From Pseudomonas caricapapayae (GTDB taxonomy: Bacteria > Pseudomonadota > Gammaproteobacteria > Pseudomonadales > Pseudomonadaceae), in contig NZ_LJPW01000172.1 in NCBI RefSeq assembly GCF_001400735.1, positions 1 through 64,000 of the forward strand: a DNA stretch of 64,000 nucleotides, read 5' to 3'. Position numbers and translations under genes: made by a program. Every line of letters begins with the position of its first letter. Positions within the stretch are counted from its first letter, which is position 1. Shown here one piece after another: positions 34,773 through 43,468 of this stretch. Below the pieces are notes generated by a model. The model did no database searches, was not told the DNA's origin, and saw nothing but the letters and a program-made list of their open reading frames with translations.

Positions 34773-36287
34773 ATGCTTGAACAGTACGTCAAGAAAATCC
34801 TCACCTCCCGCGTGTATGACGTGGCCATCGAAACCCCATTGCAGGGTGCTCGCCAACTGTCCGGGCGACTGGGCAATCAGGTGTTGCTCAAGCGCGAAGA
34901 CCTGCAGCCGGTGTTCTCGTTCAAGATTCGCGGGGCGTACAACAAGCTGGCGCAACTGACCCCACAAGAGGCCGCATGCGGCGTAGTCACCGCTTCGGCG
35001 GGCAATCACGCGCAGGGCCTGGCGCTGGCGGCGCGTGAACTGGGCATTCTGGCCACCATCGTCATGCCACGCACCACCCCGGAAATCAAGGTCGAGGGCG
35101 TGCGCTCACGAGGTGCCACAGTGGTGCTGCACGGCGATTCATTCCCCGAAGCGCTGGCTTACTCGCTGAAACTGGTCGATGAGCAGGGCTTCGTTTACAT
35201 CCATCCCTATGACGATCCCGACACGATTGCCGGGCAAGGCACCGTGGCGATGGAAATCCTCCGTCAGCAGCCGGGCCGGCTGGACGCCATTTTCGTGCCG
35301 GTCGGTGGCGGCGGTCTGATTGCAGGTATCGCGGCTTACGTCAAATACCTGCGCCCGGAAATCAAGGTGATTGGTGTCGAACCGGACGATTCCAATTGCC
35401 TGCAGGCCGCAATGGCCGCAGGTGAGCGCGTGGTGTTGAGCCAGGTCGGTCTGTTTGCCGATGGCGTGGCGGTGGCGCAGATCGGCCATCACACCTTTGA
35501 GGTGTGCCGTCATTATGTCGATGAAGTGATCACCGTCAGCACCGACGAGATTTGCGCTGCGATCAAGGACATCTACGACGACACCCGCTCGATCACCGAG
35601 CCTGCGGGCGCGCTGGGTGTGGCCGGGATCAAGAAATACGTCGAACAGCGCGGCATCAGCGGCCAGACGCTGGTGGCGATCGACTCTGGGGCCAACGTCA
35701 ACTTTGACCGCCTGCGTCACGTTGCCGAGCGCGCCGAGTTGGGCGAAGGCCGCGAAGCGATCATTGCCGTGACCATCCCCGAGCAACCGGGCAGCTTCAA
35801 GGCGTTCTGCGAAGCCATCGGCAAGCGCCAGATCACCGAATTCAACTACCGCTACCACACCGACCGTGAAGCCCACATTTTCGTCGGCGTGCAGACCCAT
35901 CCGGAGAACGACCCGCGCAGCGCGCTGATCACCAGCCTGACCGGCCAGGGTTTTCCGGTGCTGGACCTGACCGACAATGAACTGGCCAAACTGCACATCC
36001 GCCACATGGTCGGCGGGCATGCCGAGCGCGTCGACGATGAGGTGGTGCTGCGTTTCGAGTTCCCGGAGCGGCCGGGCGCGTTGTTCAACTTTCTCAACCG
36101 CCTGGGCGGGCGCTGGACCATCTCGATGTTCCATTACCGCAACCACGGCGCAGCCGATGGCCGCGTGGTTGCCGGGCTGGTCGTGCCCGAAGAGGAACGG
36201 CATCTGGTGGGGGCGGCGCTGGACGAGATCGGTTACCCGTACTGGGACGAGAGCGAGAACCCGGCGTACCGGTTGTTTCTGGGCTGA
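34773..36287 (+). CDS. ilvA: Threonine ammonia-lyase (biosynthetic threonine deaminase)
   Basis: PLP enzyme of 504 residues that converts threonine to 2-oxobutanoate and ammonia, the first committed step to isoleucine. The PLP lysine is Lys51 in FSFKIRGAYNKL, the phosphate loop is VGGGGLIAGIA (about residues 178-188), and NHAQG follows the Ser of SAG. Two C-terminal ACT-like regulatory domains (about 330-400 and 425-500, EQPGSFKAFCEAIG and ERPGALFNFLNRLGGRW) allow feedback by isoleucine and valine. The tandem repeat array starts about 20 bases after the stop. Confidence 0.97.
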   Translation: MLEQYVKKILTSRVYDVAIETPLQGARQLSGRLGNQVLLKREDLQPVFSFKIRGAYNKLAQLTPQEAACGVVTASAGNHAQGLALAARELGILATIVMPRTTPEIKVEGVRSRGATVVLHGDSFPEALAYSLKLVDEQGFVYIHPYDDPDTIAGQGTVAMEILRQQPGRLDAIFVPVGGGGLIAGIAAYVKYLRPEIKVIGVEPDDSNCLQAAMAAGERVVLSQVGLFADGVAVAQIGHHTFEVCRHYVDEVITVSTDEICAAIKDIYDDTRSITEPAGALGVAGIKKYVEQRGISGQTLVAIDSGANVNFDRLRHVAERAELGEGREAIIAVTIPEQPGSFKAFCEAIGKRQITEFNYRYHTDREAHIFVGVQTHPENDPRSALITSLTGQGFPVLDLTDNELAKLHIRHMVGGHAERVDDEVVLRFEFPERPGALFNFLNRLGGRWTISMFHYRNHGAADGRVVAGLVVPEEERHLVGAALDEIGYPYWDESENPAYRLFLG

Positions 36288-36308
36288 GGCCGTGGATACT
36301 TCTCGTCC

Positions 36309-37487
36309 TTACGCTCCGCGTCACACGAGGACGCAGAGCGTCCAGACCGGCATGCCCTGCGGAGCATGGGCACGATAGTGTTATCCCTGACGACTATCGT
36401 TCCTCACGCTCCAGGGAATGCAGTTCACGACGCTCTGCGTCGCGAGGGGACGCGGAGCGTCCAGATCGGCATGCCCACGCGGAGCATGGGCACGATAGTG
36501 TTATCCCTGACGACTATCGTTCCTCACGCTCCAGCGTGGGAATGCAGTTCACGACGCTCTGCGTCGCAAGAGGACGCAGAGCGTCCAGACCGGCGTACCC
36601 AGCGAATCATGAGCACGATAGTGTTATCACTGACGACTATCGTTCCTCACGCTCCAGCGTGGGAATGCAGTTCACGACGCTCTGCGTCGCAAGAGGACGC
36701 TGGGCGTCCAGATCGGCGTACCCTGCGAAGCATGGGCACGATAGTGTTATCCCTTACGACTATCGTTCCTCACGCTCCAGCGTGGGAATGCAGTTCACGA
36801 CGCTCTGCGTCGCAAGAGAACGCGGGGCGTCCAGATCGGCATGCCCACGCGGAGCATGGGCACGATAGTGTTATCCCTGACGACTATCGTTCCTCACGCT
36901 CCAGCGTAGGAATGCAGTTCACGACGCTCTGCGTCGCAAGAGGACGCGGAGCGTCCAGATCGGCGTACCCACGCGGATCATGGGCACGATAGTGTTATCC
37001 CTGACGACTATCGTTCCTCACGCTCCAGCGTGGGAATGCAGGTCACGACGCTCTGCGTCGCAAGGGGACGCGGAGCGTCCAGATCGGCTTACCCACGCGG
37101 AGCCTAGGCACGATAGTGTTATCCCTGACGACTATCGTTCCTCACGCTCCAGCGCGGGAATGCAGTTCACGACGCTCTGCGTCGCAAGAGGACGCGGAGC
37201 GTCCAGATCGGCGTACCCACGCGGATCATGAGCACGATAGTGTTATCCCTGACGACTATCGTTCCTCACGCTCCAGCGTGGGAATGCAGTTCACGACGCT
37301 CTGCGTCGCAAGAGGACGCAGAGCGTCCAGACCGGCGTACCCAGCGAATCATGAGCACGATAGTGTTATCCCTGACGACTATCGTTCCTCACGCTCCAGC
37401 GTGGGAATGCAGTTCACGACGCTCTGCGTCGCAAGAGGACGCTGGGCGTCCAGACCGGCGTGCCCACGCGGAGCAAGGGCACGATAG
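36309..37487. repeat. Tandem array of a ~124-bp hairpin repeat (about nine full copies)
   Basis: The word CACGATAGTGTTATC recurs at 36371, 36491, 36614, 36737, 36861, 36985, 37109, 37233 and 37356, with a partial last copy at 37480 (CACGATAG only); spacing is 120-124 bases. Each unit reads CACGATAG, ACGACTATCGTTCCTCACGC, TCCAGCGTGGGAATGCAG, then an invariant arm GACGCTCTGCGTC, a short loop (GCAAGAG), and a complementary arm GACGCAGAGCGTC or a variant, then GGCGTACCCACGCGGA. The second arm mostly varies A to G, which keeps G-U pairing in RNA. There are no CRISPR-like spacers and no believable gene; open frames here are only a result of the period. Confidence 0.95.
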
Positions 37488-37567
37488 ATATTCTCCGGAC
37501 ACCCGTGCCTATCGTACACAAGCTCTGCGTACGCTGTTGAGCCTGCCGTGCATGATCATGACAGCCA

Positions 37568-38389
37568 TTATTGAGCGGGCGCAGCCTCGGTTGGCGTGAC
37601 GCCTTCTGCTGGCTCGGCTGCCGGTGTTTCGAGTGTTTCCGCCTTGAACGATGCAGGCTCGGCAGGTGCTGGCATGGGCTCGCTCGCGGCGGGCGGCGCG
37701 GCCGGCTCTGCAGCGGGTTCAGCCTTGGCGGGCGACTCCTTTTCTGCTGGAGCCGGTTTGGCGGGCTCTTCGGCCGCCTTGCCTGGTTCGGCTGCGGGAG
37801 GGGCTACATCAGGAACACCGAGGTCGGCTTTTGGCTTCTCGACAATATGTGCAGCCTTTTTCACTTCCGGCGGGAGGAAATTCTCTACCAGGCCAAAAAA
37901 GCGCTCATAGAACTTCGCCGAGGAAACGGTTTCGCTGGCGACCTTGACCATCGAATCGTCCGTAGAGCCTATCGGCATCGAAACAGAGCCCAGCACACCG
38001 ACCCCGAGACTGGCCGAGTTATTGGTTTTCTTCAACGCATAGCGGTCCTGCAGGGCGTTGGCGAACATGGTTGAGCTGCCATCCTTCGCATCGGCGGCGC
38101 ACACAAGATTGAAGCTGATCTCGATATGCGTGTCGCCGGTCTGTTGAAAGCTCTTGCGACCGGCAATCATCTTCGGGTCGCTGCTGGTGATGATATAACC
38201 CTGACTCAACAAGGCGCGCCGCCCCGCCTCACAATAAGCCAGGTCGGTCGCAGGATAGCTTCGGGAAAACGTCCCGGCATCATCGAAGTGTTCATGGTCG
38301 TAGACCGCCTGCTTCGGCGAGGAACAGCCAGCTGCCATCAACACGGCAGATATCCAGAATGCGGTACGAACGTTCAGTAGCTTAAACAT
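37568..38389 (-). CDS. DUF2242 lipoprotein
   Basis: Lipoprotein of 273 residues with a lipobox ending at Cys22 (LMAAGC). The DUF2242 domain spans about residues 25-185 (YDHEHFDDAGTFSRSYPA, IEISFNLVCAADAKDGSS, SVSMPIGSTDDSMVKVASETV, FYERFFGLV). The last 80 residues are a low-complexity tail of Ala, Pro, Glu and Lys. Function unknown; the tail might reach through the periplasm. It is separated from the tandem array by about 80 bases. Confidence 0.85.
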   Translation of the reverse strand: MFKLLNVRTAFWISAVLMAAGCSSPKQAVYDHEHFDDAGTFSRSYPATDLAYCEAGRRALLSQGYIITSSDPKMIAGRKSFQQTGDTHIEISFNLVCAADAKDGSSTMFANALQDRYALKKTNNSASLGVGVLGSVSMPIGSTDDSMVKVASETVSSAKFYERFFGLVENFLPPEVKKAAHIVEKPKADLGVPDVAPPAAEPGKAAEEPAKPAPAEKESPAKAEPAAEPAAPPAASEPMPAPAEPASFKAETLETPAAEPAEGVTPTEAAPAQ

Positions 38390-38556
38390 CGAAAATCCTG
38401 AGGAAGGAAAAGACTGCCAGCAAGACTGCGAACTGGGAAATGGCGGTAAGTCTGCAACAAGGCCGACGCTGGATCAACGCACAGTTCAAAAGGATTTGAA
38501 TACAACACGTGTTCAAGCGAACTAGGCCTGCTCGCAAGCAGACAAAACACAGGCAA

Positions 38557-38587
38557 CAAAAAAGCGACCCTCAGGTCGCTTTTTTGT
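38557..38587 (-). terminator. Terminator of the tRNA operon
   Basis: Perfect stem AAAAAAGCGACC / GGTCGCTTTTTT with a CTCA loop. On the minus strand it ends in a T-run after the second tRNA-Asp. Confidence 0.92.
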
Positions 38588-38623
38588 TTGCTTCAAGGAG
38601 TTCAAGGGCCTTGAAGCGATGTA

Positions 38624-38700
38624 TGGCGCAGCGGACGGGACTCGAACCCGCGACCCCCGGCGTGACAGGCCGGTATTCTAACCGACTGAACTACCGCTGC
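38624..38700 (-). tRNA. tRNA-Asp (GTC), copy 2 in the operon
   Basis: Complete 77-base cloverleaf with encoded CCA; acceptor GCAGCGG/CCGCTGC, T-loop GGTTCGAGTCC, and anticodon loop C-T-GTC-A-C. It is identical in sequence to the next copy, with 113 bases between. Confidence 0.97.
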
Positions 38701-38813
38701 GTATCGCTGTAAACCTGTTTGAAACAAACTTTCGGTAGTCTGTTTCCTGTACACCTGACTGAAACCCTTAGGCTTTTCAATCGCAAACCGGGAAAACCCG
38801 ATCCGTACAAATA

Positions 38814-38890
38814 TGGCGCAGCGGACGGGACTCGAACCCGCGACCCCCGGCGTGACAGGCCGGTATTCTAACCGACTGAACTACCGCTGC
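38814..38890 (-). tRNA. tRNA-Asp (GTC), copy 1 in the operon
   Basis: Identical 77-base copy of the neighbouring tRNA-Asp, CCA encoded, anticodon GTC. Transcribed leftward after tRNA-Val. Confidence 0.97.
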
Positions 38891-38969
38891 GCATTGTGGA
38901 CTTGCGTCCGTATAACCTTTTTAGAGTCACATTTGAAAGCCCTCGTACTTCAGCCTTCAAACTCAACGA

Positions 38970-39045
38970 TGGTGGGTGATGACGGGATCGAACCGCCGAC
39001 CCGCTGCTTGTAAGGCAGCTGCTCTCCCAGCTGAGCTAATCACCC
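38970..39045 (-). tRNA. tRNA-Val (TAC)
   Basis: 76-base cloverleaf with encoded CCA; acceptor GGGTGAT/ATCACCC, anticodon loop CT-TAC-AA between GCTGC/GCAGC arms. First gene of a Val-Asp-Asp tRNA operon. Confidence 0.97.
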
Positions 39046-39194
39046 TTTGCTTCGTTGAGGCCGCGAAATTTACGCACCTAACGAACCTAAGTCAATAGCC
39101 TGATTGAAGTTTTTTAAAAAACAGGCTCAATCGCAAAACCGCTACCACACATCAAAAGCACAACAAAGAGTCAATGTCGGCAGACTGCACAAAA

Positions 39195-40013
39195 CTATTC
39201 GGCGTAGACCATCTTGCGTGTCATGCCACCATCGACCACAAACTCCTGCCCGGTAACGAAACCGGCGTTCCTGGACAGCAGCCACGCCACCATCGCAGCA
39301 ACGTCTTCCACTGTCCCTACCCTGCCGGCCGGATGCTGGGCATGATCGGTCTCGGACAACGGCTCGGCCTTGCGCAACGAAGGGTCACGCGCGTCGATCC
39401 AGCCCGGGCTGACGGCGTTGACACGGATCTCCGGCCCCAGACTGATCGCCAGCGCGTGCGTCAGCGCCATCAGGCCGCCCTTGCTGGCCGCATAAGCTTC
39501 GGTATCGGCTTCGGACTGGCGGGCGCGAGTGGACGTCAGGTTGACGATACTGCCGCAGTGCGCACGCAGGTACGGCGCGCAATGCTTGGCCAGCAGCATC
39601 GGGCCACCGAGGTTGACGGCCAGCACACGGTTCCAGTGCGACAGCTCGAGGCTTTCCAGCGTGGTGTTGTGCGGATCGGCGATCGCGGCATTGCACACCA
39701 GGGCGTCCAGACGCCCAAATTGCCGGAGCACTTCGGCCACGCCCGCTGAAACCTGCTCTTCACTGGCCACATCCATGGCGATGAACAAGGCGTTTTCACC
39801 CAGCGCACCCGCCACTTTAGAACCTCTTGCACGGTCCAGGTCAGTCAGCACCACTTGCCAGCCCTCGGCAATCAGCCACGCTGCGATGCCGAGACCAATG
39901 CCGCGAGCGGCACCGGTCACCAGAGCGACACGACCGTTGTGAGTGCTGGCAAACTTCAACGCCCACTCACCGCCCGCCTCGCCACCGGCCCCGTCACGCG
40001 TCTTGTCGTTCAC
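39195..40013 (-). CDS. Short-chain dehydrogenase/reductase
   Basis: SDR oxidoreductase of 272 residues. The NAD(P) site is VTGAARGIGLG (near residue 33), NNAG is replaced by CNAA at about residue 108, and the catalytic Ser-Tyr-Lys set is in NLTSTRA and EAYAASKGG. The C-terminus VVDGGMTRKMV is typical. The start is GTG at 40013, overlapping the metZ stop (GTGA), and no ATG exists nearby, so the gene is coupled to metZ. The same gene follows metZ in other Pseudomonas. The substrate is unknown. Confidence 0.9.
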   Translation of the reverse strand: MNDKTRDGAGGEAGGEWALKFASTHNGRVALVTGAARGIGLGIAAWLIAEGWQVVLTDLDRARGSKVAGALGENALFIAMDVASEEQVSAGVAEVLRQFGRLDALVCNAAIADPHNTTLESLELSHWNRVLAVNLGGPMLLAKHCAPYLRAHCGSIVNLTSTRARQSEADTEAYAASKGGLMALTHALAISLGPEIRVNAVSPGWIDARDPSLRKAEPLSETDHAQHPAGRVGTVEDVAAMVAWLLSRNAGFVTGQEFVVDGGMTRKMVYAE

Positions 40014-41221
40014 AACGCCGCCAGGCCGCGAGCCAGGTCGGCCTGCAGGTCAGCCACGTCTTCCAGCCCCACTGCAACCCGAATCAGGCTGTCACGAATA
40101 CCCGCCGCTTCGCGCTCCTGCGGCGCCAGACGGCCATGAGAAGTGGTGCTCGGGTGAGTGATCGTGGTTTTACTGTCGCCCAGATTGGCTGTAATCGAAA
40201 TCAGTCGCGTGGCATCGATGAAGCGCCATGCGCCATCCTTGCCACCCTTGACCTCGAAACTCACCACTGCGCCAAAACCCTTTTGCTGACGTAGAGCCAG
40301 CTCATGCTGCGGATGGCTCTTCAGCCCTGCGTAATGAACCTTTTCGACACCGTCCTGCTGCTCAAGCCACTCGGCCAGCGCCTGGGCATTGGCGCAGTGA
40401 GCGCGCATCCGCAAATTAAGGGTTTCGAGCCCCTTGAGGAAGATCCACGCATTGAACGGGCTGAGCGTCGGTCCGGCCGTACGCAGGAAACCGACCACTT
40501 CCTTCATCTGCTCGCTGCGTCCGGCAACCACGCCGCCCATGCAACGACCCTGGCCGTCGATGAACTTGGTGGCCGAGTGCACGACAATGTCGGCACCCAG
40601 CAACAGCGGCTGCTGCAAGGCGGGTGTACAGAAACAGTTATCGACGATCAGCATCGCGCCTTTGGCATGCGCAATTTCAGCCAGTGCAGCGATGTCGACC
40701 AGCTCGGCCAATGGATTGGACGGGGATTCGACAAACAGCATTTTGGTGTTGGACTTGATCGCCGTGTCCCAGCCAGCAAGATCTGCAAGCGGAACGTAGT
40801 CCACCTCGATGCCAAAGCGCTTGAAGTACTTGTCGAACAGGCTGATGGTCGAACCAAAGACACTGCGTGACACCAGAACATGGTCCCCGGCACTGCACAG
40901 GCTCATCACCACCGCCAGGGTCGCCGCCATGCCGGTGGCCGTGGCGACGGCCTGCTCGGCACCTTCCAGCGCAGCGATACGCTCTTCGAAAGAACGCACA
41001 GTCGGGTTGGTGTAGCGCGAGTAGACATTGCCCGGCACCTCGCCTGCAAAACGCGCGGCCGCATCGGCGGCCGTGCGAAATACGTAGCTGGAAGTAAAGA
41101 ACATGGGATCGCCATGCTCACCTTCCGGGGTGCGGTGTTGCCCGGCACGTACGGCAAGGGTATCGAAACCCACGCCCTCAAGGTCGCTGTCCAGCCGACC
41201 TGCATCCCATTCCTGAGTCAT
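40010..41221 (-). CDS. metZ: O-succinylhomoserine sulfhydrylase MetZ
   Basis: PLP enzyme of 403 residues that makes homocysteine from O-succinylhomoserine and sulfide, the direct sulfhydrylation route to methionine. The PLP lysine is Lys219 in HSATKFIDGQG, and the family features YSRYTNPT (residues 68-75), VESPSNP and LIVDNCF are present. The ATG at 41221 follows AAGGAG by eight bases. It lies 20 bases after purF and overlaps the SDR gene. Cystathionine gamma-synthase is a relative; the gene order supports MetZ. Confidence 0.94.
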   Translation of the reverse strand: MTQEWDAGRLDSDLEGVGFDTLAVRAGQHRTPEGEHGDPMFFTSSYVFRTAADAAARFAGEVPGNVYSRYTNPTVRSFEERIAALEGAEQAVATATGMAATLAVVMSLCSAGDHVLVSRSVFGSTISLFDKYFKRFGIEVDYVPLADLAGWDTAIKSNTKMLFVESPSNPLAELVDIAALAEIAHAKGAMLIVDNCFCTPALQQPLLLGADIVVHSATKFIDGQGRCMGGVVAGRSEQMKEVVGFLRTAGPTLSPFNAWIFLKGLETLNLRMRAHCANAQALAEWLEQQDGVEKVHYAGLKSHPQHELALRQQKGFGAVVSFEVKGGKDGAWRFIDATRLISITANLGDSKTTITHPSTTSHGRLAPQEREAAGIRDSLIRVAVGLEDVADLQADLARGLAAL

Positions 41222-41241
41222 GCCGCCCACTCCTTGTCCAA

Positions 41242-42750
41242 TTAGTTGTTGTACAGATCGATGATCGCGCTCACGGCCTGAGTCTTGATCTTGGAGGCGT
41301 CGTTACGCGCGCTCTCGATCCTGTTCAGATAATGCTCGTCGATGTCGCCGGTCACGTACTTGCCGTCGAAAACCGAACAATCGAAGTTGTCGATCTTGAT
41401 TTTCTTGCTGCCACTGACCGCCTCGATCAGGTCATTCAGATCCTGATAGACCAGCCAGTCGGCACCGATGAGGTCGGCAACGTCCTGAGTGGTACGGTTG
41501 TGAGCGATCAGCTCGTGAGCGCTCGGCATGTCGATGCCGTAGACGTTGGGGTAGCGCACGGCCGGGGCCGCTGAACAGAAATAGACATTCTTGGCACCGG
41601 CTTCGCGGGCCATCTGGATAATCTGCTTGCAGGTCGTACCACGCACGATGGAGTCATCCACCAGCATCACGTTCTTGCCGCGGAATTCCAGTTCGATCGC
41701 GTTCAGCTTCTGGCGCACGGACTTCTTGCGCGCTGCCTGACCCGGCATGATGAAGGTCCGGCCGATGTAACGGTTCTTGACGAAACCTTCGCGGAACTTG
41801 ACGCCCAGATGATTGGCCAGTTCAAGCGCAGCGGTACGACTGGTATCCGGAATCGGGATGACCACGTCGATGTCGTGATCAGGACGTTCGCGCAGGATCT
41901 TGTCGGCCAGCTTCTCGCCCATGCGCAAACGCGCCTTGTAGACCGAGATACCGTCGATGATGGAGTCCGGACGTGCCAGGTAGACGTGTTCGAAAATGCA
42001 CGGCGCATACCTGGGGTTGGCCGCACACTGACGGGTGTGCAGCTTGCCGTCTTCGGTGATGTAGACCGCTTCGCCCGGTGCCAGGTCGCGAATCAGGGTA
42101 AACCCCAGCACGTCCAGCGACACGCTTTCCGATGCGATCATGTACTCGACACCTTCGTCGGTATGACGCTGGCCGAACACGATGGGACGAATGGCGTCCG
42201 GGTCGCGGAAACCGACGATGCCATAACCGGTGATCATGGCCACGACCGCGTAACCACCACGGCAGCGATTGTGCACGTCGGTTACTGCCGCGAAGATGTC
42301 CTCTTCGGTCGGCTGCAACTTGCCACGCACCGCGAGCTCATGGGCGAACACGTTGAGCAGCACTTCCGAATCGGAATTGGTGTTCACATGGCGCAGGTCG
42401 GATTCGTAGATCTCCTTGGCCAGTTGCTCTACGTTGGTCAGGTTGCCGTTGTGCGCCAACGTGATGCCGTAAGGCGAGTTGACGTAGAACGGCTGAGCTT
42501 CGGCCGAAGTCGAGCTGCCCGCAGTGGGATAGCGCACGTGACCGATGCCCATGTGCCCGACCAGCCGCTGCATATGGCGTTGATGGAACACATCGCGCAC
42601 CAATCCATTGTCCTTGCGCAGGAATAACCGGCCATCATGGCTGGTCACGATACCGGCAGCGTCCTGGCCGCGGTGCTGGAGGACGGTAAGCGCGTCATAC
42701 AGCGCCTGATTGACGTTCGACTTGCCGACGATACCGACGATGCCACACAT
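41242..42750 (-). CDS. purF: Amidophosphoribosyltransferase PurF
   Basis: First committed step of purine synthesis: transfers the glutamine amide nitrogen to PRPP, giving 5-phosphoribosylamine. It has 502 residues. After removal of Met, Cys2 of MCGIVGIVG is the N-terminal nucleophile of the glutaminase (Ntn) domain. The C-terminal phosphoribosyltransferase domain has the PRPP loop MLVDDSIVRGTT (about residues 363-374). The start at 42750 is three codons inside the longest frame and is required to place Cys at position 2. It follows cvpA by 12 bases. Confidence 0.97.
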   Translation of the reverse strand: MCGIVGIVGKSNVNQALYDALTVLQHRGQDAAGIVTSHDGRLFLRKDNGLVRDVFHQRHMQRLVGHMGIGHVRYPTAGSSTSAEAQPFYVNSPYGITLAHNGNLTNVEQLAKEIYESDLRHVNTNSDSEVLLNVFAHELAVRGKLQPTEEDIFAAVTDVHNRCRGGYAVVAMITGYGIVGFRDPDAIRPIVFGQRHTDEGVEYMIASESVSLDVLGFTLIRDLAPGEAVYITEDGKLHTRQCAANPRYAPCIFEHVYLARPDSIIDGISVYKARLRMGEKLADKILRERPDHDIDVVIPIPDTSRTAALELANHLGVKFREGFVKNRYIGRTFIMPGQAARKKSVRQKLNAIELEFRGKNVMLVDDSIVRGTTCKQIIQMAREAGAKNVYFCSAAPAVRYPNVYGIDMPSAHELIAHNRTTQDVADLIGADWLVYQDLNDLIEAVSGSKKIKIDNFDCSVFDGKYVTGDIDEHYLNRIESARNDASKIKTQAVSAIIDLYNN

Positions 42751-42762
42751 GCGACACAACCC

Positions 42763-43350
42763 CTACTTAGTGGAACTGGATTTACCGAGCACATCCTGCG
42801 GCATTGTAGACGGCAGGATCTGTTCCTTGAACGGCATATCAGCGGGTACGCTGATGCCGCTGGCGAGCCACTTGCTGGACATCCCGAGAATCAGGTTTTT
42901 CGACCAGTCAGCGACCATGAGAAATTGCGGCACCAGCCTGGACTGCTGCCACCATTGATCCTGTTGCACCGGACCCAGGCTCAACAGCCCTACCGCCACA
43001 ACGACAAGCAGGCCTCCGCGCGCTGCGCCGAAGACCATGCCGAGAAAACGATCGGTCCCGGAAAGCCCGGTGACGCGAATCAGCTCGCCTATCAGAAAAT
43101 TGACCATGGCGCCTACCAGCAAGGTGGCGACAAAAAGAATGGTGCAGCTCGCAATCACGCGGGCCGAGGGTGTTTCTATGTAATTGACCAGATACTGCGA
43201 CAGCCCTGCGCCAAACATCCAGGCCACAACACCTGCAATGATCCACGTCGTCAACGACAATGCTTCTTTTACGAAGCCGCGTTTCAGACTGATCAGGGCG
43301 GAGATGGCGACAATTCCCAGAATTGCCCAGTCAACCGGAGTAAATGGCAC
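42763..43350 (-). CDS. cvpA: CvpA-family membrane protein
   Basis: Inner-membrane protein of 195 residues with four hydrophobic segments (about residues 8-24, 31-51, 63-87, 103-125) and a polar C-terminal tail. CvpA is needed for colicin V production in E. coli, and its true role is unclear (envelope stress or bile tolerance in other bacteria). The start codon is GTG. The order cvpA-purF is conserved in gammaproteobacteria. Confidence 0.92.
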   Translation of the reverse strand: MPFTPVDWAILGIVAISALISLKRGFVKEALSLTTWIIAGVVAWMFGAGLSQYLVNYIETPSARVIASCTILFVATLLVGAMVNFLIGELIRVTGLSGTDRFLGMVFGAARGGLLVVVAVGLLSLGPVQQDQWWQQSRLVPQFLMVADWSKNLILGMSSKWLASGISVPADMPFKEQILPSTMPQDVLGKSSSTK

Positions 43351-43468
43351 GTTGCAGCCTGCAGACGGATAAGGCGGCGCATTTTAGCAGAGCGCCCGCC
43401 TGCCGGTAAGCAGGGATTACCGGCGCGAGGCATTTTCCTTTGACGCAAAGGCACAAGGTGCCGAACGG

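Noticed and set aside
36309..37487. CRISPR array
   Set aside because: Units are ~124 bases with no short repeats separated by unique spacers, and no cas gene is near.
36366..37599. Several 83-208-codon frames with repeated peptides across the array
   Set aside because: They only reflect the ~124-base period; the same peptide recurs in shifted frames, with no start signal and no family.
38624..39045. tRNA cluster as an integration site for a genomic island
   Set aside because: No integrase, attachment-site repeat or atypical cargo is seen on either side; the tRNAs form an ordinary operon.
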